Below, one piece after another: positions 46,470 to 55,238 of a stretch of DNA of 64,000 bases; the stretch's first letter is position 1, and the number at the start of each line of letters is the position of its first letter. A program made the position numbers and the translations under genes. Source of the DNA: Flavobacteriaceae bacterium (GTDB lineage Bacteria > Bacteroidota > Bacteroidia > Flavobacteriales > Flavobacteriaceae); contig JAPOSZ010000030.1 in assembly GCA_026709415.1 (NCBI GenBank), positions 1-64,000 on the forward strand, read 5' to 3'. The notes beneath the pieces were generated by a model. That model was given only the letters and a program-made list of their open reading frames with translations, had not been told where the DNA came from and ran no database searches.

Positions 46470-47012
46470 TGCCATCATTCTCATGATATCGCTCTCAATA
46501 TACTTGATGGCCGGATATATGGAGTCATAGTTGGGAAGGGCGTAAAAGTAAAGGCTTCCCAATATGAAATGATGCGTGCTATCGGTGAGAAAAAACTGTT
46601 GTTGGGAAGCGGCATTACCGATAACACTAAATAGTTGACCGTACACCCTTTGGTCGTGATTAATGAATACCTTTTCAGGAATCTCTTCCGCTTTACTCAC
46701 ATGACGATAGGGGATTAAATAGGCATCGTGTAACAAGGAATCAAGGTTGTTTTCAACTTTTCTGTAATTGATATAAATAGTGGCTTTCATCAATGGATAG
46801 TAGACTTGTAATGATTCAAAAGATGATACAATGGGTTGGGCAATGGCATTGTAATCAAAAGAATAATTCGGAGATCCATCAAATGAATGGTAGACAGGTA
46901 TGGGGTATTCTAAGGCTAAATACCCTTTTGGTTTAGGAAATCTTGATTGCTTACAATCGATAAAAAAAACAAATAATACAGCGAGTCCAACGAACCTAAT
47001 GAATAGCATCAT
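46452..47012 (-). CDS. gldD: gliding motility lipoprotein GldD
   Basis: 186 residues. The lipoprotein signal ends at Cys20 (FVFFIDC). The diagnostic opening of the mature protein is RFPKPKGYLALEYPIPVYHS. YRHVSKAEEIPEKVFINHDQ and LYFYALPNYDSIYPAIKYIE follow. GldD is required for gliding and type IX secretion in Flavobacterium johnsoniae. It follows gldE with five bases between, the conserved order. Confidence 0.9.
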   Translation of the reverse strand: MMLFIRFVGLAVLFVFFIDCKQSRFPKPKGYLALEYPIPVYHSFDGSPNYSFDYNAIAQPIVSSFESLQVYYPLMKATIYINYRKVENNLDSLLHDAYLIPYRHVSKAEEIPEKVFINHDQRVYGQLFSVIGNAASQQQFFLTDSTHHFILGSLYFYALPNYDSIYPAIKYIESDIMRMMASFQWN

Positions 47013-47017
47013 TGAAG

Positions 47018-48289
47018 CTAATGGAGTGGGATGCTGATACCCACTTGTGAGATTCGATTATCGACAATTTTTTCGATAGTGAATCGATACTGTTTGAATT
47101 CAATTTCGGTGCCAACTAAAGGAAATTCTTTATTGATTTCTAAGATTAATCCTCCAAGGGATTCCGCATCTCCAATGACGGTTTTAAATACGCTCATTCT
47201 CTTAGCTCCAATGACTTTAAAAAAGTCCATCAAATTGATTTTGGCATCAAATTGATAGTTGGTTTCATCGATCTTTTTGTATTGCAATTTTATTTTTTCA
47301 TCATGTTCATCTTGAATGTCCCCCACCACTTGTTCTAAAATATCTTCAAGGGTAATTAAACCAGAAGTGCCGCCATATTCGTCCACTAAAATGGCCATAT
47401 GAATTTTTTCTTTTTTAAAGCTGATCAGAAGATCATCTAATTTTTTATTTTCAGGGACATAGTAAGGGGTTCTCAACACCTCTTGCCAATTAAAATTTGG
47501 TTCATTGATATGGGGGAGTAAATCCTTGATATAGAGAATCCCTTTAATTTCATCGAGATTTTCTTCATGTATTGGAATTCGGGAATAGTTACTATTGGTA
47601 ATTTGCTCAATGACCTGTGAGGTTGACATATCCCAATCTATAGAGGATATTTCGGCTCTTGGACACATGATTTGTTTGGCTTCGATATTCCCGAAATTCA
47701 AGATTCCTTTTAAAATTTTTTGCTCCTCTTCAGAAGTTTCTTCATCTCGCGTTAACGCTAGTGCTTCTGAAACTTTATCTAATGAAAAAGTTCGTTTTCG
47801 ATTCCCGAACTTTTGCTCAAAATAAGCACCAAATAAACTCATGGGTTTTGAAATCGCGTAAACGACATAACGATCAATAAAATCCAAGGGAATCAACATA
47901 AATCTTGCAAAGAGTAATGGATTGCGGTTGGCGAAGGTTTTTGGAAGGATTTCAGCGAAAATCATTAAGAATCCAGTGATGATGACCACTTCAATAAGAA
48001 ATGCTAATACGGGGACTAAACCAACTAGATTAACAAACTGAAACATATAAGCAAACAGTAATACAATACCAATGTTAAAAAAGTTATTAGTAATTAAGAT
48101 CGTAGCGAGTAGTTTTCGAGGGTTGGACAACAATCTTTTTAGTCGTCCAACAAATTTTTGATTTTTGTGTTGTTGTTCAATTAGTTTAATATTCAACGAA
48201 AAAAAAGCTACTTCAGATCCAGAGATCAAACCAGTACAAATCAATAAAACAAACGTAACAATCGGGGCAAAAACTGGAAATTCTGTCAA
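47018..48289 (-). CDS. gldE: GldE, CNNM/CBS-domain transporter-associated gliding protein
   Basis: 423 residues. TTG 48289 is the start because an in-frame TAG lies four codons upstream with no ATG between. A CNNM/DUF21 membrane domain (about 10-180, GSEVAFFSLN, FAEILPKTFANRNPLLFARF) is followed by a CBS pair (MCPRAEISSIDWD, YSRIPIHEENLDEIKGILYI, MAILVDEYGGTSGLITLEDI). A CorC_HlyC domain ends the protein. It works with gldD in gliding. In many flavobacteria the order is mutY, ssb, gldE, gldD; here only 76 bases separate gldE from mutY and ssb is missing. Confidence 0.9.
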   Translation of the reverse strand: MTEFPVFAPIVTFVLLICTGLISGSEVAFFSLNIKLIEQQHKNQKFVGRLKRLLSNPRKLLATILITNNFFNIGIVLLFAYMFQFVNLVGLVPVLAFLIEVVIITGFLMIFAEILPKTFANRNPLLFARFMLIPLDFIDRYVVYAISKPMSLFGAYFEQKFGNRKRTFSLDKVSEALALTRDEETSEEEQKILKGILNFGNIEAKQIMCPRAEISSIDWDMSTSQVIEQITNSNYSRIPIHEENLDEIKGILYIKDLLPHINEPNFNWQEVLRTPYYVPENKKLDDLLISFKKEKIHMAILVDEYGGTSGLITLEDILEQVVGDIQDEHDEKIKLQYKKIDETNYQFDAKINLMDFFKVIGAKRMSVFKTVIGDAESLGGLILEINKEFPLVGTEIEFKQYRFTIEKIVDNRISQVGISIPLH

Positions 48290-48365
48290 GGGGTTAAGCT
48301 AAATTCAACTCTGAATATGGTGAAGAAAATGTGAGGACTCCATAATATCAAGGATTATAAAGTCT

Positions 48366-49421
48366 TCAAAAGAACTTTTTCACGAAGTTACTTAAAACCA
48401 TCGGAAAGGGTTTCGCTGATAATTGTTTAATCCAATAGGTCTTTTCAAAAGTTTTATTTAGATTCTTAAGAATCCAAAATGTAATGAATAATCTTTGATG
48501 ACTCAATAGTTGAACGATTGGATTTTGATTCCATTTTTCAATGATCGTCCCCTGGGTAATGGAAGATTCCAAGGATCCCATTTCAGAAACGAGTTGGTGA
48601 ACTTCTTTCAGTTCTGAATTTGATTCTATCAACGGAAATTGATATAAACTCGGCCAAATATCATTGGTTTTTCTTTTTTCAAGAACATATTGTCCTTGAG
48701 GCGTCTTGATGACGAGATAATTTAAATACCGATTTCTAATGGTCTTTTTGGATTTTTTTACTGGTAATTGATGAATTTCATTTTGATTAAATGCATAGCA
48801 TTTCTCTTGAAAGATACAGCTAAGACACTTTGGATTTTGATAGGTGCAAACCAAAGCTCCATATTCCATGATGGCTTGGTTGTATAAACCGGGGGAACCT
48901 GAATCGAGATATCGATTGGATAAGTCTTTAAAAGTTTTAAAGGCCAGCGAACTACCTAGTGGAATATCGATTCCAAAGTATCTTGCAAAAAATCGGTATA
49001 CGTTTCCATCGACAACTCCAAAGGGTTTTTGAAAGCAAATGGATAAAATGGCGCTAGCTGTGTAATCTCCTATACCCGGAAGTTCAATGAGCTGTTCATA
49101 GATAGAAGGGAAGATGCCGCTATGGGTATTCGAAATGATTTGGGCTGCTTTATGAAGATTGATAGCCCGCTGATAATATCCTAATCCTTGCCATACCGCC
49201 AATACATCTTGTTGAGATGCTTCGGCTAGTTTTTCAATCGTTGGAAAACGATTGACGAATTTTTCATAGAAAGGGGTGCCTTGTAGAACTTGAGTTTGTT
49301 GTAGTATGATTTCAGAGACCCAAATCAAATAGGGATTGGAGTTTTTTCGCCAAGGTAAATCTCGATAATTGAGTTTATACCAATGAATTAACTTTTCGGT
49401 AAAACACACATGAGCTTCCAT
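48366..49421 (-). CDS. mutY: A/G-specific adenine glycosylase
   Basis: 351 residues from ATG 49421. It excises adenine mispaired with 8-oxoguanine. Visible are catalytic Glu37 in VSEIILQQTQ, the HhH LIELPGIGDYTASAILSI with VVDGNV (Asp138), and the [4Fe-4S] ligands Cys192, 199, 202, 208. A NUDIX-like C-terminal domain follows (LVIKTPQGQYVLEKRKTNDI). It diverges from the HU gene with 78 bases between. Confidence 0.95.
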   Translation of the reverse strand: MEAHVCFTEKLIHWYKLNYRDLPWRKNSNPYLIWVSEIILQQTQVLQGTPFYEKFVNRFPTIEKLAEASQQDVLAVWQGLGYYQRAINLHKAAQIISNTHSGIFPSIYEQLIELPGIGDYTASAILSICFQKPFGVVDGNVYRFFARYFGIDIPLGSSLAFKTFKDLSNRYLDSGSPGLYNQAIMEYGALVCTYQNPKCLSCIFQEKCYAFNQNEIHQLPVKKSKKTIRNRYLNYLVIKTPQGQYVLEKRKTNDIWPSLYQFPLIESNSELKEVHQLVSEMGSLESSITQGTIIEKWNQNPIVQLLSHQRLFITFWILKNLNKTFEKTYWIKQLSAKPFPMVLSNFVKKFF

Positions 49422-49470
49422 TACACGATTTCAACCATCAAAATTTGACACATCACTTTTGCTATTTATT

Positions 49471-49478
49471 TATATTTG
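49471..49478 (+). promoter_or_regulatory. -7 box TATATTTG upstream of the HU gene
   Basis: Exact TAnnTTTG match 21 bases before ATG 49500. TTTG at 49444-49447 is a possible -33 element with a long 23-base spacer. Confidence 0.45.
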
Positions 49479-49499
49479 CCTTCCATTGAAAGTTAGAAT

Positions 49500-49793
49500 A
49501 TGACAAAAATTGACATTGTAACCAACATATCGAGAGATTTAGGCGTTGATAAAGTCGATGTAAAAATAATTATCGAAAAATTTATGTCTGAGATCATAGG
49601 TTCAATGGAACAAGGAGAAAATGTTTATTTGCGAGGATTTGGAAGTTTTGTTGTCAAAAAAAAAGCTTCTAAAATTGGAAGAAACATCACCAAAAAAGAA
49701 CCTGTACTCATCCCTGAAAGACATGTCCCAACATTCAAACCAGCTAGAGTTTTTTCTCTAGGGGTTCAATCTAAATTAAAACACACACTTTAA
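49500..49793 (+). CDS. HU family DNA-binding protein
   Basis: 97 residues from ATG 49500. The fold is complete: TKIDIVTNISRDLGVDKVDV, GENVYLRGFGSFVVKKKASK, GRNITKKEPVLIPERHVPTF, KPARVF. The DNA-binding beta-arm has IPE where IPA is common. It is a nucleoid protein. It is followed after 17 bases by the 30-residue basic peptide gene and then rng, an arrangement seen in other flavobacteria. Confidence 0.93.
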   Translation: MTKIDIVTNISRDLGVDKVDVKIIIEKFMSEIIGSMEQGENVYLRGFGSFVVKKKASKIGRNITKKEPVLIPERHVPTFKPARVFSLGVQSKLKHTL

Positions 49794-49810
49794 TTCAAAT
49801 TTTGTAGTCT

Positions 49811-49903
49811 ATGCCAAGCGGTAAGAAGAGAAAGCGTCATAAAGTGGCAACGCACAAGCGAAAAAAAAGGAGAAGAGCCAACCGGCATAAAAAGAAGAAA
49901 TAA
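49811..49903 (+). CDS. 30-residue highly basic AURKAIP1/COX24-domain peptide (bS22/mS38-like ribosomal protein)
   Basis: ATG 49811 to TAA 49901-49903 encodes MPSGKKRKRHKVATHKRKKR followed by RRANRHKKKK. Twenty of 30 residues are Lys, Arg or His. The pattern KKRKRHK...HKRKKR matches the short COX24_C/AURKAIP1 domain of mitochondrial mS38 and actinobacterial bS22. Those are ribosomal small-subunit peptides near the decoding region. It lies between the HU gene and rng. The tiny length means automated callers can miss it. The family match is by eye but distinctive. Confidence 0.75.
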   Translation: MPSGKKRKRHKVATHKRKKRRRANRHKKKK

Positions 49904-50023
49904 TATGGGAATTCAAATTAGTCTCGTTTAATTTGATATATGCATATTACCCAATCATTTTCCCATAATTAGCCTAACTGATGCCAATTGACCGAGACGG
50001 TGGATTCTATTTTTCTTGATTCA

Positions 50024-50045
50024 TCAAAACAATTAATTGTTTTGA
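50024..50045. promoter_or_regulatory. 22-base perfect palindrome upstream of rng
   Basis: The half site TCAAAACAATT is followed directly by its complement AATTGTTTTGA, with no spacer. It lies 18 bases before the TTG start of rng, so it may be a protein-binding operator, or a hairpin in the rng leader. Other bases in 49904-50062 show no gene. Confidence 0.45.
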
Positions 50046-50062
50046 CTTAAGAATTTAATGTT

Positions 50063-51613
50063 TTGAAAAAAGAACTATTTATTCGATCAAAATCTTCTAA
50101 TCAAGAAATTGCCCTTTTAGAAGATGGTAAACTTGTCGAATTGCATCGGGAAGAAGATGAATATTCGATTTGTGTTAATGACATTTTTATTGGGCACGTC
50201 ACAAAGGTGGCTAGTGGTTTAAATGCGGCATTCATAGAACTAAATCAACCCAAAACAGGTTTTTTACCCTATCGTGATTTGGGAATGGAATTTCCAAGTT
50301 ATAATCATTTTGTCAAACAACTGACCACCAAAAAAAAATGGAAAAGTGGATTGCATTTTCCAAAACTGAATAAAACCCTCAAAAAGGAAGGAAATATCTC
50401 TGAGGTGATCAATAATTCTGATCGGGTGCTCGTTCAGGTGACTAAAGAACCGATTTCTTCCAAGGGGCCTCGTCTTTCAGGAGAAATTTCCATTGCTGGT
50501 CGATATGTTGTTTTATTACCTGTATCTAATCGAATATCTTTTTCACAAAAAATCAGATCTCGTGCTGATAAAAATAAGCTCACTAAGTTTTTGCTTCAAA
50601 TCAAACCTAAAAACTTTGGTGTCATCGTAAGAACTAGTGCCATGGGACAATCTCATCAGAACATTGAACAAGATTTGAATATCTGTATAGAACGTTGGAA
50701 GTTGTTGGTCAATAAGATCAAAAAAAACAATGGTCAACCTGAAAGGTTGATCAGTGAAATTGACAAAACTTTGGCTATTATTCGAGATCGATATAATGAT
50801 GAGTTTTCTTCGATTTGGGTTGATGATATTGCCCATTATGAAATGATTTCAAGTTATCTCAAAACAATAGTTCCTCAAAAAAAACAGATACTAAAATATC
50901 ATCACAAACCCAGCCCTATCTTTGAATATTTCAAAATCGATAAGCAAATAAATTCTGTTTTTGGAAAAACAGTCAATACCAAAAATGGAGGGTATTTAAC
51001 CATTGAATCCACCGAAGCACTTCATGTCATTGATGTTAATAGTGGGAGACATTATAATAAATCCAATAGTGAATCCGAAACCGCTTTTGGAGTCAATATG
51101 ATGGCCACCGAAGAAATTGCTCGACAAATACGGTTACGCGATTTAGGAGGAATCATCATCATTGACTTTATCGATTTAAAAAAAATATCAGAGCGCAATC
51201 AGCTCATTGAAAAGCTAAATCAAGAAATGAAAAACGATAGCGCTAAGCATCGGATTTATCCCCCCACCAAGCTAGGTTTGGTTCAAATTTCACGCCAACG
51301 AATCAGAGTCCACAAATCCTTAGACTATACATCAAGTGAAATTTCTCAAAATAGAGTCATGGCTCCAGTTTTAATCATCAGGGACATTTCTCAAGCATTA
51401 AAAAAAGTGGTGGATAATCCATTTAATCAAAGCAAATCAATTTATCTACACGTTGATCCCATAGTGGCTGCCTATTTAAAAAAAGGGTTTCCATCATTGA
51501 GGATCAAATGGTTTTTTCAATTTGGAAAATGGATCACAATCATAGCTAGGGAACGGTTTCAATATTTAGATTTTAAATTCTATGATAGAAATCAAATCGA
51601 ATTGACTGCCTGA
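50063..51613 (+). CDS. rng: ribonuclease E/G family endoribonuclease
   Basis: 516 residues from TTG 50063. An S1-like RNA-binding region lies at about 35-125 (ICVNDIFIGHVTKVASGLNA, AFIELNQPKTGFLPYRDLG). The catalytic domain has GVIVRTSAMGQ, TKNGGYLTIESTEALHVIDV (metal-binding Asp), NMMATEEIARQIRLRDLGGI and IIIDFIDL (second Asp), and GLVQISRQRIR. It processes rRNA and mRNA 5' regions. It is full length for RNase G of this group. A 22-base palindrome precedes it, suggesting regulation. Confidence 0.93.
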   Translation: MKKELFIRSKSSNQEIALLEDGKLVELHREEDEYSICVNDIFIGHVTKVASGLNAAFIELNQPKTGFLPYRDLGMEFPSYNHFVKQLTTKKKWKSGLHFPKLNKTLKKEGNISEVINNSDRVLVQVTKEPISSKGPRLSGEISIAGRYVVLLPVSNRISFSQKIRSRADKNKLTKFLLQIKPKNFGVIVRTSAMGQSHQNIEQDLNICIERWKLLVNKIKKNNGQPERLISEIDKTLAIIRDRYNDEFSSIWVDDIAHYEMISSYLKTIVPQKKQILKYHHKPSPIFEYFKIDKQINSVFGKTVNTKNGGYLTIESTEALHVIDVNSGRHYNKSNSESETAFGVNMMATEEIARQIRLRDLGGIIIIDFIDLKKISERNQLIEKLNQEMKNDSAKHRIYPPTKLGLVQISRQRIRVHKSLDYTSSEISQNRVMAPVLIIRDISQALKKVVDNPFNQSKSIYLHVDPIVAAYLKKGFPSLRIKWFFQFGKWITIIARERFQYLDFKFYDRNQIELTA

Positions 51614-51862
51614 CATTTTCACCGTCATCTGCAGCGATTGATTCAAACCATTTTTTTTGATTACATTCTTGTCTTAGGATTATTTATAAATCGTATCATT
51701 TTGCTGACATCATTTCACAAAGTGATCTAACGGCCCCTTATACTTTACGAATCAGGGTGTTGTAATATATGAAAATGTAAGAGCTAAAAACAATGATTAA
51801 ATCAATTATGTTAATAAAATGTTAAATAATTTATTTATGTAATATTTACTAAAGGTTTGAGT

Positions 51863-51870
51863 TACATTTG
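51863..51870 (+). promoter_or_regulatory. -7 box TACATTTG upstream of the sigma-region-4-like gene
   Basis: Exact TAnnTTTG match. Transcription from here would give a leader of roughly 77 bases before ATG 51954, long for this window. The leader contains a small inverted repeat ACGCA/TGCGT at about 51882-51897. The rest of 51614-51862 is very AT-rich without a gene. Confidence 0.4.
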
Positions 51871-51953
51871 AATCAAATCACGCAGCCATCGTGCGTTAAT
51901 ATTATCCCATAAAAAAGACTTTCACTTTTACTCTAGCTTTTTTTAACCGCTAA

Positions 51954-53759
51954 ATGAAAAAACAAAAAAAACTATCTTCAGTTGAATTGCTGACGCTTGA
52001 ATTGAATCAATTGCAGGAGCAAGTCCTGCAGTATTACATTCAATTTCAATTAAACAAGTTGGATAAAAGAGCCCAAAATGCATTTGAAAACATCGTCGGA
52101 AACGATTTTTCAGTTAGAAATATAATTTATTGTTGCCTTCCATCGGAACGCCTAAAGATCAGTTCAATTAAAAATGTCGGAAAGAGTACGGCTCCAAAAC
52201 TAATATCATTTTTAGAATCGTATGAGCAGTTTTTAACTTGGGTTTATAGACTTAAAGATCAAGAACTTATCAAGGCTCACAGAAACAAATTCATTTTGTG
52301 CTTAGCATTTAAAAATCATGACTTCCCACTTGAACTCTTATTAACAGATTCGGTCTTTAAAATTGTAGAATACCTATTGAATAATAAACTGTTATTTGAT
52401 ACAATTAAACAACAGGTGTATTTAAACGCATTTGAAATTTATTCTGGAACAAGAAACATTCCTCTGGATGAATTAACCAATAAATTCAACTTGACAAGAG
52501 AAAGAGTGCGACAGATAAAGCTCAGTTTTCAAGAAAATTTAAAAAATGGTTTGTCCGTACTAAAAAAACTAGAAGAAGATTTTGAATCAAAATATGGTGT
52601 TGATACGGAGGCCTCAATGATTGAATTGACTCCAAAACAGTATTTTAAAATCAATCAAAAAAACGGTACTAAGTACAGTCACCATTTTATTCAAGCCATT
52701 TTAGGATATTGTTTAAGTCACAAAGTGGAAATGGTAGGTGAATTTTACGATGTTTTTAAGTTTCGGGCTTCTAAATCAAGAAAACGTCACAATTGGAAAA
52801 ATATTTATTTGATTCAGAATTTGATAGTTCAATGTGTCGATTTTACTTCAATGTTCGATGCCCTACATCATGAAGTAACAAAAAGACATCCCGTCGATAA
52901 AAAAATAGATCTCATCTCTTTTGTGGATCGATTTATTCGACCCTATAATCTGATTAAATCCCAAACGATTTGTGAGTTAGTCAAAAGGATGTTTCTCAAA
53001 GAGTTTGAAGAAATCATCATCGATAATGGAGAATTGGTGATTCAAAGAAATTCATTGATGTTATATCATGAATTTTGTAGCCAAGCGTTAGAATCAATCG
53101 GTCGTCCTGCGCATGTTCAAGAAATTAAAGAGGAATTAAATCAACTTTATCCCCAAAAACAATTCAAAATAGGACAAGTTCGATCGAGTTTAAAAAGAAT
53201 CCATGGCTTTATTCCGATAGGAAGATCGAGTGTTTTTGCACTTCAAAAATGGGATGGTCAACTAGAAAATTTTAAAGGGGGGACCATCCGTGAAATAGTA
53301 ACCCAGTATTTACAAGAACATTCTGAACCCATAAACCTCAAGCAAATTACTCAGTTTGTTAGGCAATATAGACCAAGGACTACCCTCAGCAGCATTAGTA
53401 CAAATCTAAGATTAAAATCTCCCAATCCATTTGTATTTTACAAAGGGGGTTATGTAGGATTAAAAAGCAAAGTTTATTCCATGAAGTATGAAGTATTGGA
53501 ACTCAACTATACCGTAAAACGAGAAGATTGGTATACTATATTCAATCGATTAGTTTTTTATCTGCAAAAACACAATCATTTTCCTGCGCCGAGCAAAGTC
53601 ACTGGACGTGAGGTTAAATTATACAACTGGTATATCTTGCAAAAAAAATGTTGTTTAGAAAATAAGCTGGCCAAAGATAAATGCCTTCTGATTTCTGAAT
53701 TGATACGAAAGTATCCAAGAATCGATTATCGAAGTTTTAAAAAAATAGCGATCTCTTAA
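51954..53759 (+). CDS. multidomain sigma-region-4-like / winged-helix protein of unknown function
   Basis: 601 residues from ATG 51954. Segments I see: about 50-95, a helix-hairpin-helix like the RNA polymerase alpha C-terminal domain (SVRNIIYCCLPSERLKISSI, KNVGKSTAPKLISFLE). At 168-200 is IPLDELTNKFNLTRERVRQI, the RERVRQI recognition helix of sigma-70 region 4. At about 370-432 is a winged-helix-like unit (ALESIGRPAHVQEIKEELNQ...VRSSLKR). At about 443-505 is a second similar unit (IREIVTQYLQEHSEPINLKQ), recalling HARE-HTH. At 525-565, W..+F.RL..Y...H...P...... L..W...Q resembles helicase-associated domains. No nuclease or ATPase motif is present. It is probably a DNA or RNA polymerase-binding regulator. 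Its 3' end overlaps trpS by four bases. Confidence 0.7.
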   Translation: MKKQKKLSSVELLTLELNQLQEQVLQYYIQFQLNKLDKRAQNAFENIVGNDFSVRNIIYCCLPSERLKISSIKNVGKSTAPKLISFLESYEQFLTWVYRLKDQELIKAHRNKFILCLAFKNHDFPLELLLTDSVFKIVEYLLNNKLLFDTIKQQVYLNAFEIYSGTRNIPLDELTNKFNLTRERVRQIKLSFQENLKNGLSVLKKLEEDFESKYGVDTEASMIELTPKQYFKINQKNGTKYSHHFIQAILGYCLSHKVEMVGEFYDVFKFRASKSRKRHNWKNIYLIQNLIVQCVDFTSMFDALHHEVTKRHPVDKKIDLISFVDRFIRPYNLIKSQTICELVKRMFLKEFEEIIIDNGELVIQRNSLMLYHEFCSQALESIGRPAHVQEIKEELNQLYPQKQFKIGQVRSSLKRIHGFIPIGRSSVFALQKWDGQLENFKGGTIREIVTQYLQEHSEPINLKQITQFVRQYRPRTTLSSISTNLRLKSPNPFVFYKGGYVGLKSKVYSMKYEVLELNYTVKREDWYTIFNRLVFYLQKHNHFPAPSKVTGREVKLYNWYILQKKCCLENKLAKDKCLLISELIRKYPRIDYRSFKKIAIS

Positions 53760-54730
53760 TTGTAATAACCTAATTTTTGACGAACCCTAAGAAGGGTCTT
53801 ATTGGCTGCTTTACGGGCTTTTTGGGCTCCTTGATACAATAAATCTTCTATCTTTTCTGGGTAGCTCATGTAATGGTGAAAACGTTTGATGGGGGTTTCA
53901 AAATGGGATAAAAGAGCTTGAATCAATAGTTTTTTTGCATCACCATATCCGATGATTCCACTTAAATAGCGGGTTTTTAAGTTTTCGATTTGGTGATTTT
54001 GAGCTACTAAAGAATAAATTTTAAAAACATTACAATTCAAGGGATCTTTTACCTCATCGACCCCTTTGCTATCGGTTTGAATCGACATGACTTGTTTTTG
54101 AAGCGTTTTGGTATCTTCAAATACAGAAATGATATTGTTTTTGGATTTACTCATCTTTTGTCCATCGGTTCCAGGGATCACTTGGATATCTTCGAGAATT
54201 TGAGCTTTTGGCACGATTAAAGTTTTTCCCATTAGGTGATTAAATCTTTTGGCGACATCCCTAGTGATTTCCATGTGTTGTTTTTGGTCTTTACCGACTG
54301 GAACCATATCGGCATCGTATAATAAGATATCAGCGGCCATTAACAATGGGTAATTAAACAACCCTGCGTTGACATTTTCAAGCGCATCGGACTTGTCTTT
54401 AAAAGAATGAGCCAATGTCAACCGTTGGTAAGGGAAAAAACATTGCAAATACCATGAAAGTTCAGTGGTTTGACAGACGTCACTTTGTCGGTAAAACACC
54501 GTTTTTTGGGGATCCAACCCACATGCCAACCATGCAGCCGCTGTATAAAGCGTATTTTTTTTTAATTGGCCTGCATCTTTTATTTGAGTTAATGAATGGA
54601 GATCAGCAATGAATAGAAATGAATCATTTTTATCATTTTTTGACATGTCGACTGCTGGAATAATGGCTCCCAATAAATTGCCTAAATGTGGAATCCCAGT
54701 CGATTGAACGCCAGTGAGTACTCTAGCCAT
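53756..54730 (-). CDS. trpS: tryptophanyl-tRNA synthetase
   Basis: 324 residues from ATG 54730. Class I motifs: TGIPHLGNLLGAI (HIGH variant PHLGN) near residue 12, and DGQKMSKSKNNIISVF with canonical KMSKS. FIADLHSLTQIKD and the Trp-pocket region YPLLMAADILLYDADMVPVG, KDQKQHMEITRDVAKRFN are present. It is full length and ends QKLGYYN. It converges on the sigma-like gene with a four-base overlap. Confidence 0.96.
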   Translation of the reverse strand: MARVLTGVQSTGIPHLGNLLGAIIPAVDMSKNDKNDSFLFIADLHSLTQIKDAGQLKKNTLYTAAAWLACGLDPQKTVFYRQSDVCQTTELSWYLQCFFPYQRLTLAHSFKDKSDALENVNAGLFNYPLLMAADILLYDADMVPVGKDQKQHMEITRDVAKRFNHLMGKTLIVPKAQILEDIQVIPGTDGQKMSKSKNNIISVFEDTKTLQKQVMSIQTDSKGVDEVKDPLNCNVFKIYSLVAQNHQIENLKTRYLSGIIGYGDAKKLLIQALLSHFETPIKRFHHYMSYPEKIEDLLYQGAQKARKAANKTLLRVRQKLGYYN

Positions 54731-54833
54731 TGGCTGGAATAAAAAATAAACTCAATGTTCGAGAATTAAAAAACAAGCAAATCTAATTAAGGATTAAAGA
54801 ACACAGAATAATGAACAAATAAGATGTACTGAA

Positions 54834-55193
54834 TCAGTCTTTTTTTATGCTTTTACTCGCAAAGTAAACAAGCACTAATGCGATTCCCCCCACGATCGAT
54901 GCCCCAATCAAATAGGCAAGCCATTCATAGGGTATTAATTCCGTGGTGGAATAAATATAGCCCCCCATTAGCAAACCGATTCCAGCCCCAATGAGTAATG
55001 CACCAAATGTTAAAATAAAATTACCATTGTAAGAAGGATTCTCTTTGAGCTTGTCAGATAGAATTTTAATTTTTTCATGATCTGGAAGATCATGAACTTT
55101 TTCTATCAGCTTTTTTTTGCGATGATGTTCTGTTACGATGGCTACTATGGCAACAATAAACCCTCCTGAAACGGCTATAATTGGAATGATCAT
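54834..55193 (-). CDS. DUF6249 membrane protein
   Basis: I place the start at ATG 55193 (119 residues, MIIPIIAVSGGFIVAIVAIV). The frame extends to a TTG at 55241, but that codon lies inside the promoter's -7 box. Three hydrophobic segments flank a cytoplasmic basic/acidic loop (HHRKKKLIEKVHDLPDHEKI). The C-terminal pair is ILTFGALLIGAGIGLLMGGY and LIGASIVGGIALVLVYFAS. This is the DUF6249 pattern. Function unknown. It is a single gene with its own promoter. Confidence 0.7.
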   Translation of the reverse strand: MIIPIIAVSGGFIVAIVAIVTEHHRKKKLIEKVHDLPDHEKIKILSDKLKENPSYNGNFILTFGALLIGAGIGLLMGGYIYSTTELIPYEWLAYLIGASIVGGIALVLVYFASKSIKKD

Positions 55194-55238
55194 GATGTTT
55201 GTATTTTTTGTTGAGTCTTCATAAACTGGTGTTTTAAT

